Positions 8,515 to 14,622 of a stretch of 32,609 bases of DNA are shown one piece after another; position 1 is the stretch's first letter; every line of letters begins with the position of its first letter. The notes under the pieces are model-generated. The model was given only the letters and a program-made list of their open reading frames with translations. It was not told the DNA's origin and made no database searches. The translations under genes and the position numbers were made by a program. The DNA comes from JAMLIO01 sp031412575 (GTDB taxonomy: Bacteria > Bdellovibrionota > Bdellovibrionia > Bdellovibrionales > UBA1609): assembly GCA_031412575.1 (NCBI GenBank), contig JANODG010000186.1, positions 1 to 32,609 of the forward strand, in the 5' to 3' direction.

Positions 8515-9426
8515 ATGAAAATTGCGATTATGTCCAGAGGACCTAAATTATATTCGACGATGCGTTTAGTGGAAGCTGCTAGAGCTAAAGGTCATGAAGC
8601 GGAAGTGATCGATCCTTTAAGATGTTACATGAACATCACATCTCATCGCCCGACCGTTCACTACAAAGAAAAAGTTTTAGATTATTTTGATGCTGTTATT
8701 CCCAGAATCGGAGCCAGTATCACGTTTTATGGAACAGCCGTTTTACGACAATTCGAAATGGGCGGAGTTTTTGCCGCAAATGAATCCGTAGCGATTAGTC
8801 GATCCCGAGATAAACTTAGAAGTTTACAAATTATGGCCAAAAAAGGAATTGGACTTCCAGTGACTGGTTTTGCCAACTCGACAAACATGACTGACGATCT
8901 TTTAAAGTTAGTTGGCGGTGCGCCCTGTGTAATTAAACTTTTAGAAGGCACCCAAGGTAAAGGTGTTGTTCTAGCTGAAAACACAAAAGCTGCAGAAAGT
9001 GTTATTGATTTAGTTTCTGGGACAAAATCTAACTTTTTAGTTCAAGAGTTTATCAAAGAAGCCAATGGGTCTGATATTCGATGTTTTGTGATTGATGGTA
9101 AAGTTGTCGCCTCTATGATGCGAACTGGTGCTGAAGGTGATTTTAGATCTAATCTTCATAGAGGTGGAACCGCTAAGGTTGTTAAGATCACCCCAGAAGA
9201 AAGATCATCAGCCATTCGCGCCGCTAAAGCGATGGGTTTAAACATTGCCGGGGTTGATATTTTAAGATCTTCCCATGGCCCACTTGTTTTAGAAGTGAAT
9301 TCATCCCCTGGACTTCGCGGTATTGAAACTTCAACCAAAAAAGATATTGCAGGAATGATTATTGATTTTATTATCAATCACAAAGAAACTAAAGTGACCA
9401 CAAACAAAACCAAGGGGCGGGGGTAA
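8515..9426 (+). CDS. rimK: RimK, ribosomal protein S6 L-glutamate ligase (ATP-grasp)
   Basis: The 303-aa length matches typical RimK (about 300 aa). It is an ATP-grasp ligase that adds glutamates to the C-terminus of ribosomal protein S6 (established for the family). N-terminal M-K-I-A-I-M-S-R-G-P starts the pre-ATP-grasp domain; R-D-K-L-R-S at about 98-103, the P-x-V-I-K-L-L-E-G-T-Q-G-K-G-V segment (about residues 140-156), Q-E-F-I-K-E-A, R-C-F-V-I-D-G and L-E-V-N-S-S-P-G-L-R-G carry the nucleotide and Mg contacts. AAGGA sits just upstream of the ATG. The last codons pass through a run of G (AAGGGGCGGGGG, 9412-9423) directly before TAA, a region important for the next gene. It is the middle gene of a three-gene glutamylation cluster. 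Confidence 0.93.
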   Translation: MKIAIMSRGPKLYSTMRLVEAARAKGHEAEVIDPLRCYMNITSHRPTVHYKEKVLDYFDAVIPRIGASITFYGTAVLRQFEMGGVFAANESVAISRSRDKLRSLQIMAKKGIGLPVTGFANSTNMTDDLLKLVGGAPCVIKLLEGTQGKGVVLAENTKAAESVIDLVSGTKSNFLVQEFIKEANGSDIRCFVIDGKVVASMMRTGAEGDFRSNLHRGGTAKVVKITPEERSSAIRAAKAMGLNIAGVDILRSSHGPLVLEVNSSPGLRGIETSTKKDIAGMIIDFIINHKETKVTTNKTKGRG

Positions 9427-9428
9427 AC

Positions 9429-10442
9429 ATTCAACGCATTCGCATCGGTGGACATTTAGTCCTACCAGGGGATAACAAAAAGATCTTTTTACAAGTTGGT
9501 AAAATCTATGATTCTACGGACTTAAATATGCCCGTGCATGTGATTCGAAGTTTTACCGATGGTCCAATTGTCTTTCTTTCTGCCGCAATTCATGGTGATG
9601 AACTTAATGGTGTCGAGATCATCAAAGAGGTCATGCAAATGATCGCCAAAGTGGATATTGTCGGCACGATTATCGCGGTGCCTATCGTAAATGTTTTTGG
9701 TTTCAACAATCAATCTAGATACTTACCTGACCGTAGAGACTTGAATAGATCTTTCCCAGGATCAGCATCGGGGTCTTTAGCCGCAAGAATGGCCCACATG
9801 TTTGTGAAAGAAATCGTCAGTAAATGCACCCACGGCATCGACTTTCACACAGGCGCCATTCATCGATCGATCTTCCCCCAAATTCGCGTGAATACTAAAA
9901 ACCAAAAGGCCTTAGATTTTGCCAAAGCTTTCGGTGCCCCTATCATTTTAAATTCAGATGTTAAAGATGGTTCCCTTCGCGAAACGGGTAAAAAAAATGG
10001 TGTGGTCACCATGGTCTATGAAGCCGGCCAAGCTTTAAGATTTGAAGAAGAAGCTATTAAAATTGGAAAACAAGGATGCCTAAACGCACTTCATAGCATT
10101 GGTGTATATCCAAAAACTCCGTCGAAGATCAAAAACCCTTTAGGTAAGTCATCAATCTTAATACAAGATAGTTTTTGGGTTAGATCACCGAAAGGCGGGA
10201 CTTTACGACTAAAAGTAGAGTTAGGTCAGTTCGTTAAAGTCGGTGAAAAGATCGGTCAAATTTCTGGGCCCTTTGGCCAACAAATTGAAGACGTTCTATC
10301 GACCCACGAAGGTTACATCATTGGTGTAAATCATTTACCACTCGTTACGATTGGAACAGCCATTGTCCATATAGGCACCTACGCTTTAAACAAAAAGCAA
10401 AAAAGCTCTGAGTACACGAGTGAAAACACGTACGTGAGTTAA
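9429..10442 (+). CDS. AstE/AspA-family zinc carboxypeptidase of the RimK cluster; non-canonical start
   Basis: Succinylglutamate desuccinylase/aspartoacylase family, Zn-dependent. Motifs: A-A-I-H-G-D-E-L-N-G-V-E (Zn His and Glu), D-R-R-D-L-N-R-S-F-P-G, H-G-I-D-F-H-T-G (third Zn ligand), and a C-terminal biotinyl-like beta region. Such proteins are repeatedly found with rimK and its protease and are thought to remove added amino acids. The first ATG is at 9528, but the reading frame is open from 9393, and codons 9429-9527 encode I-Q-R-I-R-I-G-G-H-L-V-L-P-G and V-G-K-I-Y, which is the conserved N-terminus of the family. No ATG, GTG, TTG or CTG occurs in that stretch. The likely start is ATT at 9429 (or 9438) behind the G-rich site at 9412-9423, giving about 337 aa. 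A -1 frameshift from rimK or an error in the G-run are alternatives. Confidence 0.82.
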   Translation: MQRIRIGGHLVLPGDNKKIFLQVGKIYDSTDLNMPVHVIRSFTDGPIVFLSAAIHGDELNGVEIIKEVMQMIAKVDIVGTIIAVPIVNVFGFNNQSRYLPDRRDLNRSFPGSASGSLAARMAHMFVKEIVSKCTHGIDFHTGAIHRSIFPQIRVNTKNQKALDFAKAFGAPIILNSDVKDGSLRETGKKNGVVTMVYEAGQALRFEEEAIKIGKQGCLNALHSIGVYPKTPSKIKNPLGKSSILIQDSFWVRSPKGGTLRLKVELGQFVKVGEKIGQISGPFGQQIEDVLSTHEGYIIGVNHLPLVTIGTAIVHIGTYALNKKQKSSEYTSENTYVS

Positions 10443-10464
10443 TGCATTTCTTATCAATAAAAGT

Positions 10465-10490
10465 CCTATCAACTGTTGTTAGGGTGTTTT
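10465..10490 (+). terminator. Weak hairpin after the RimK cluster
   Basis: CCTATCAA, loop CTG, TTGTTAGG (one T-T mismatch) is followed by GTGTTTT, 22 bases after the carboxypeptidase stop. It is a modest candidate for an intrinsic terminator; the T-run is short. Confidence 0.35.
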
Positions 10491-10547
10491 AACTGATGCG
10501 AAATCTTACGTTTGTATATATAGGCTTCGGCAATTAAATAATTACTT

Positions 10548-11009
10548 TTAAGTACGGCCTTGGGTAGGTCGCCAAGTGAATTCTCTAATTTCAAATTTTG
10601 ATAGTCTCAAAAAAAGTTCACCTAGGTTATTCAAATCAGCTGGATTGGCTTTAATTGTAAAGTCAGCAAGACCATTGTTTGGCACAGAGCTATTTCTGTT
10701 TATCCGAATTTGCACGGCACAATGACCGCTTCGGTCAATAACAGATACATGTAAGCGAAAATAGTAAGCGCATCGCTCTTTCGGGTCTTCCGATCCTAAC
10801 TCATAAACGATTTTATCACTGAAATTGGAAGGAAATGATTTTAGTTTTTTGCCTATGTCATCCAGCTCATTTACGTTGCAGTAGTATTCAAGGCAGCCCG
10901 TGAATAATCCATTGGATGACCTCAGATGAATTTCAGTGTGGTAGGGCTCTTCGTATTCAAATCGCTGTAGCGATAAAAACTCATCCATAAAAATGAGGAT
11001 AATCTTCAT
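10548..11009 (-). CDS. Hypothetical cytoplasmic protein
   Basis: A 153-aa protein without signal peptide or membrane segment. I do not recognise it with confidence. It reads as a beta-rich fold: alternating strands such as T-E-I-H-L-R, C-A-Y-Y-F-R-L-H-V-S-V-I-D, A-V-Q-I-R-I-N, A-D-F-T-I-K-A-N, then a helix with L-N-N-L-G-E-L-F-L-R-L. The pattern (two sheets, a conserved-looking G-H stretch, then a C-terminal L-x-x-L helix) resembles small immunity-like or DUF6228-like proteins only loosely. A second ATG at 10988 (M-D-E-F-L-S) is an alternative start; neither has a strong Shine-Dalgarno site. It stands alone on the minus strand, about 130 bases downstream of a lipoprotein gene reading the same way. 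Confidence 0.6.
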   Translation of the reverse strand: MKIILIFMDEFLSLQRFEYEEPYHTEIHLRSSNGLFTGCLEYYCNVNELDDIGKKLKSFPSNFSDKIVYELGSEDPKERCAYYFRLHVSVIDRSGHCAVQIRINRNSSVPNNGLADFTIKANPADLNNLGELFLRLSKFEIREFTWRPTQGRT

Positions 11010-11099
11010 TCATCTTACTGTCCATAAACGTAATCCTTTTTGACAAAAATGAATTGAACAAAAAAATTATTATTAAATCAAATAAAATCAGTAAGCTTT

Positions 11100-11130
11100 A
11101 AGTTTTAGAACTCCTAAGTAACTAAAACTT
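11100..11130 (-). terminator. Hairpin downstream of lipoprotein gene 11137-11526
   Basis: AAGTTTTAG (11100-11108) and CTAAAACTT (11122-11130) are perfect 9-base inverted arms with a 13-base loop; the T at 11099 and A at 11131 extend the stem. It lies just after the stop at 11137 on the minus strand. No clear T-run follows, so it could instead be an operator or mRNA-stabilising hairpin for the downstream gene at 11009. Confidence 0.45.
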
Positions 11131-11136
11131 AGTGTT

Positions 11137-11526
11137 TTATTTACTGAGATGTTTCGCTTTCAGAACAATCTTGGAGTCTGGCATCTCGGGCGGAATTTCG
11201 CCTGCACAATTAATCCGATATGGGATAGCTGTAGATTCATAGTACGCTTTTTCAAAAAGAAAGTGCCCATCTCTTCCATAACAGCCTGGTGCAATCGGAT
11301 AAACCTTCTCACTTCCGGGTGCTAACTCAAAGATTCCTTTACTATCCGTTCTAGTAATAATTTTCGAAGTTTTAAAAGTTCCACTAACATTTGAAATTTG
11401 GACATCCTCAATTGGCATGCCTTTACCGTCCACAACCGTGCCTTTAAGTCTTGGAAAGTTCGAAATTGTGAGCGAGCCACACGCAGTTAAACAAAAAAAC
11501 AATGTCAGAATAGCGCAATTAAACAT
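11137..11526 (-). CDS. Small lipoprotein with carboxypeptidase-regulatory-like domain
   Basis: A 129-aa lipoprotein: the hydrophobic leader ends C-L-T-A-C-G, with Cys16 the lipidated residue. The mature part starts R-L-K-G-T-V-V-D-G-K-G-M-P-I-E-D-V-Q-I and continues to T-R-T-D-S-K-G-I-F-E-L, the signature of CarboxypepD_reg/Cna-B-like beta-sandwich domains (G-x-V-x-D-x-x-G-x-P-x-x-x-A/V, then T-D-x-x-G-x-F). Two Cys (G-C-Y-G and N-C-A-G) may form a disulfide. Such domains are usually structural or binding modules on the cell surface; no enzymatic function is implied. The Shine-Dalgarno is weak. Confidence 0.75.
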   Translation of the reverse strand: MFNCAILTLFFCLTACGSLTISNFPRLKGTVVDGKGMPIEDVQISNVSGTFKTSKIITRTDSKGIFELAPGSEKVYPIAPGCYGRDGHFLFEKAYYESTAIPYRINCAGEIPPEMPDSKIVLKAKHLSK

Positions 11527-11666
11527 GAACTTAAGATTCTGCTATCGGAAAATAATGGTCAAGATTTTAACTTTAAAGATACACCTTGCGTAAATTAATT
11601 CACGGTCGTTTAAAGCTGAATTAAAATTGGTAATTATCTCTCTTCTGGAGGTTTGGGTAAACTTCG

Positions 11667-11681
11667 TTACCGCTTCGGTAA
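11667..11681. repeat. Hairpin repeat copy A at the HNH gene 3' end
   Basis: TTACCG-CTT-CGGTAA is a perfect 6-base stem-loop. It forms the last codons and the stop of the HNH gene on the minus strand. A nearly identical copy, differing at one of 14 positions, lies before the same gene at 12726-12739. Confidence 0.6.
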
Positions 11682-12698
11682 TAAACCGGCTTGAATTTTA
11701 TATCGATACTGGTTGTGTTGAGCACATAGCACTTGAAGGTTATCGATGCCATTTAGACCACCCGCCCACCGTGGTTGGATATGATCAACTTGTAAAAACT
11801 TTAGGCTGCCACAAGTTCTATTTGTTGATGGGTCTTTAAATTGGCAGCAGGCTTTGCTGGGATCAAGAGTCATTTTCCTGGTTTTTGAAGTAATGAGAAT
11901 TGAAGGTTTATTCTCAAGCTTATCCTTAAATGACTTTTCAATTTCGATTTTGTAGTGTTCATTATTTTTAAGTTTAGATTCTTTTTCCTGTTTATCTGTT
12001 TTCACTTTTGAACTTCTGCTTTTAATTTCTTTTTCAGCTAAGTAAGTGAAAACCTCGGACCATTTTTGATTAGGAACTGAGTGGGAAATTAAATTCTGCG
12101 CTTGTTCTATTAAAGCCATTTGTTCTTTAGTGAAGGTCACAGTTAATGTGATGGATTCATCCTTATGGATTTTTTCTTTTTCAAAATGTACATGAGGTAA
12201 ATTAAACTCTTGGGCTAAAATCAATTCCGTTTTCGCTTGGGTTTCAAATTCAATGCGGGTTAATAGTTCTTTCTTTCGCTGAGTTTCCACTTTTACGTTC
12301 GATGTCTTTTGTACCGCACGAATCGTTTGCTGAACTTTAGCCATCTGAGATAAATTGATGGCCCCACTTTTTATTTTTTCAGATATTTCTGGAAGTTCTT
12401 TTAAAAGTCGTGCAGATTCAATTCTTCGCATTGCCGAAGAAGGACTATAGCCATAGTCCTTATCTAAGAACTCAAATAGACTTGGGTACGCTTTTTCTAA
12501 GTAGAGTTTTCGACGATCAATCTCAACGATATACTCTAAAACCAGTTCTGTGATCTTTCTTTCGGTTTGAACTAGCTGCCCAAATCGACCCATTAAATCT
12601 TGGTTTGAAAGAGTGACGATATTATTTTTTGATTCAACTGATAATTCAGCTGATGATTGAACTTTAGATTCGAATTTGTTTTCAAGAACATGTACCAT
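11667..12698 (-). CDS. HNH endonuclease domain protein (DUF222-like N-terminal region)
   Basis: A 343-aa protein. The N-terminal half (about 25-130) is helical with L-x-x-E-R-K-I-T-E-L-V-L-E-Y-I-x-E-I-D-R-R, then G-Y-S-P-S-S-A-M-R-R-I-E-S-A-R and G-A-I-N-L-S-Q-M, the layout of the DUF222/13E12-type proteins that precede HNH domains. A Lys-rich linker follows. The C-terminal HNH has Cys284/Cys285 and Cys296, D-H at 305-306, N320 and C-A-Q-H-N at 325-329, which matches the zinc-supported HNH fold. Such genes are often multicopy in Bdellovibrio-type genomes; whether they cut DNA in a defence, mobile or repair role is unknown. On the minus strand AAGGAGAA precedes the ATG, a strong ribosome site. 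Near-identical hairpins flank the gene. Confidence 0.85.
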   Translation of the reverse strand: MVHVLENKFESKVQSSAELSVESKNNIVTLSNQDLMGRFGQLVQTERKITELVLEYIVEIDRRKLYLEKAYPSLFEFLDKDYGYSPSSAMRRIESARLLKELPEISEKIKSGAINLSQMAKVQQTIRAVQKTSNVKVETQRKKELLTRIEFETQAKTELILAQEFNLPHVHFEKEKIHKDESITLTVTFTKEQMALIEQAQNLISHSVPNQKWSEVFTYLAEKEIKSRSSKVKTDKQEKESKLKNNEHYKIEIEKSFKDKLENKPSILITSKTRKMTLDPSKACCQFKDPSTNRTCGSLKFLQVDHIQPRWAGGLNGIDNLQVLCAQHNQYRYKIQAGLLPKR

Positions 12699-12725
12699 TT
12701 ATTCTCCTTATAAAAATATTATTCA

Positions 12726-12739
12726 TTACCGCTACGGTA
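12726..12739. repeat. Hairpin repeat copy B before the HNH gene
   Basis: TTACCGCTACGGTA (stem TACCG-CTA-CGGTA) lies 28 bases upstream of the HNH start on the minus strand, in the 5' leader. It matches copy A at 11667-11680 except for one loop base. Confidence 0.6.
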
Positions 12740-13322
12740 GCGATAATTATAAATAATGTTCTAACATGGGTTTTAAAACTGAATTTTTTCTGCATTTGTC
12801 GAATTAAATTTTTATTATACGATGCCACCAGACTGACACTTAAAGAACTGTAAACGACTTTCAAGGAATTAAAAACACAGGCGCATGAAGCGGTTTTAAC
12901 TCAAAAAATACACGCCTCAAATAGATATTGAAGCGATCAAAAATCACGTCAATAAATAAAATATATTTTTGCGCTGAATCAAATTGATAAATTTAATTTA
13001 GAAATTTTAAGAACGAAACTTAGCATTTTGGTAATCGCAAATGCACATTTGGTGAAGTTTGCTCAAATTTTGCGTTCACCACATATTTCTAATCAACTTT
13101 TGAATCAGACTTTTCATTCATGCCAGCACCACCGAAAGGGCAGGCTTCAAAAGAAGATCTGATTAGTAAATTCAAATTATTCAATGAAGCTCCGTTTAGA
13201 ATTTGGGTTAATTAAAAAACAATTTGTTGATTTAATCTTACCTCCTACCATCTCTACATTTCGGCTGAGAGGAAATATTTCACATCTTTTTAAATTCACG
13301 GGGAAAAATCTCTCGTGTAAAC

Positions 13323-13348
13323 ATCATTTCTTAAATACTAGAAATGAT
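13323..13348. promoter_or_regulatory. Inverted repeat upstream of flavoprotein gene
   Basis: ATCATTTCT and AGAAATGAT are perfect 9-base arms around an 8-base spacer, 80 bases upstream of the -35 box at 13428. The 26-base size suits a dimeric regulator site. No regulator gene is adjacent, so its meaning is open. Confidence 0.4.
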
Positions 13349-13427
13349 TTCATCTATTAAATTTTAATATTGAACCTCCCATGGGCTCAAAGTCCTCACT
13401 CGCCCATTTCCAATCAGCATATACAGA

Positions 13428-13456
13428 TTGAGTCATAGACTTGCGGGACGTATACT
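13428..13456 (+). promoter_or_regulatory. Sigma70-type promoter of the flavoprotein gene
   Basis: TTGAGT (13428-13433), a 17-base spacer and TATACT (13451-13456) form a good sigma70 match (4/6 and 5/6). Transcription would start near 13463, leaving a very short leader before GAGGAG (13468-13473) and the ATG at 13479. Confidence 0.6.
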
Positions 13457-13478
13457 GAAAAAATTCTGAGGAGTTACG

Positions 13479-14549
13479 ATGGATGTGAGAAAAGGTCAGT
13501 TAAAAGTTACACTTTCTGAAAACGAATTTAAAAAACGTATGTTAGAAAAATTTTATGACCCTCATTTTGACAGTGTCAGCGAGGAATTAAATAAAGTAAT
13601 TCATGTGGCGTGGGAAAATTACATTGAATATCGCAAAAGCCCGATCGCGAAGCCAGCGGGCGCTCAGTTTAAAAAACCTCAATTTGAATTACCGGCCGAA
13701 TGGTTGGAGACACGAGAACGGCTCAAGCGTGCAGAAAAAACTCAAAAAAATGCAAAAACAAAATCGCGAATTCTTTTAATATGTGCATCCCCCAGAAATG
13801 ATAAGACCTGCCCTGGGGAAATGTCGAAAACGTTTCGCTCCGTGGAAATAGCGCAAAAAATAATAAAAAATAGTAAAAGCTTTGAATGCGATTTACTGGA
13901 TTTGAGTCGAATCACTGCGGAGTACGGTAAAATAATTTTTCCCTGTAAGGGGTGTGTATCGACGGCGATGCCTCTCTGCCACTGGCCGTGCTCTTGCTAC
14001 CCGAATCATGCATTGGCACAAACTGGCGACTGGATGAGCGAGATCTACGAAAAGTGGGTGTCAGCTCATGGAGTGATGATCGTAACGCCTGTTCACTGGT
14101 ATCAAAGCCCGTCTGTTTTAAAACTCATGATCGATCGGCTGGTGTGTGCAGATGGTGGAAACCCCGATCCGACGTCGACGGAGGGTAAAGATCCTGTCAA
14201 AGCAAAAAAATTAGAGCTTAAGGGTTGGGACTATCCTAAACATCTCGCCGGCCGCGCTTTTTCTGTGATCGTTCACGGAGATACTGCCGGGGTGGAAAAC
14301 ATGCGTCGAATTCTTTCGGACTGGCTCGTGGATATGGAATTGATTCCAGCTGGTCCGAGTTCTATCGTTGGAGAATACATCGGGTATTATGGACCGTATG
14401 CAACAAGCCACAAAGCTTTAGATGAAAATAAAAACTTTCAGCTTGAAGTAAAAAATGCGACCAAAAGTTTAATGCAACAGATAAAAATAATACGTTCGGG
14501 CCGCTTTTTAAGTCCCGACAAAGATCTTGCACCCACAAAAAAAAAATAG
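13479..14549 (+). CDS. Cys-rich NAD(P)H-dependent flavodoxin-family oxidoreductase
   Basis: A 356-aa cytoplasmic flavoprotein. Residues 1-92 are a charged helical extension. The flavodoxin-like FMN_red fold starts at about 96 with R-I-L-L-I-C-A-S-P-R-N, where S-P-R contacts the FMN phosphate. A Cys cluster follows, C-K-G-C-V-S-T-A-M-P-L-C-H-W-P-C-S-C (Cys156, 159, 167, 171, 173), in the position where iron-sulfur flavoproteins hold a cluster. V-T-P-V-H-W-Y-Q-S-P-S is the second flavin loop. The electron donor and acceptor are unknown. It has its own promoter and GAGGAG ribosome site, stands alone, and is visibly richer in G and C than its neighbours, which may point to transfer. The end of the gene converges on the ABC-F gene. 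Confidence 0.82.
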   Translation: MDVRKGQLKVTLSENEFKKRMLEKFYDPHFDSVSEELNKVIHVAWENYIEYRKSPIAKPAGAQFKKPQFELPAEWLETRERLKRAEKTQKNAKTKSRILLICASPRNDKTCPGEMSKTFRSVEIAQKIIKNSKSFECDLLDLSRITAEYGKIIFPCKGCVSTAMPLCHWPCSCYPNHALAQTGDWMSEIYEKWVSAHGVMIVTPVHWYQSPSVLKLMIDRLVCADGGNPDPTSTEGKDPVKAKKLELKGWDYPKHLAGRAFSVIVHGDTAGVENMRRILSDWLVDMELIPAGPSSIVGEYIGYYGPYATSHKALDENKNFQLEVKNATKSLMQQIKIIRSGRFLSPDKDLAPTKKK

Positions 14550-14622
14550 TCTTCTTGCCACAAACACGTTTGATTTAAATTTCTTGCTCTAATCACTTTA
14601 TTATCTGCTGGAAATTTACCGT

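Larger units (their letters stand above)
12699..13478. other. 780-base gene-free stretch with dyads and short open fragments
   Basis: No gene is recognised between the HNH gene and the Cys-rich flavoprotein gene. The stretch holds the HNH gene leader, a hairpin repeat (12726-12739), and dyads: CAAATG-CA-CATTTG (13038-13051), TGGTGAA/TTCACCA (13050-13056 and 13075-13081) and ATCATTTCT/AGAAATGAT (13323-13331 and 13340-13348). Short open fragments such as 13120-13215 (31 codons, start M-P-A-P-P-K-G-Q) look coding-like but lack a ribosome site, so they may be remains of a decayed gene. The last 60 bases hold the promoter of the next gene. Confidence 0.5.

Noticed and set aside
11627..11839. A 70-codon plus-strand frame over the end of the HNH gene.
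   Set aside because: It is antisense to the conserved HNH motif and has no family resemblance.
13120..13215. A 31-codon frame starting M-P-A-P-P-K-G-Q in the gene-free stretch.
   Set aside because: No ribosome site or known family; kept only as a possible remnant.
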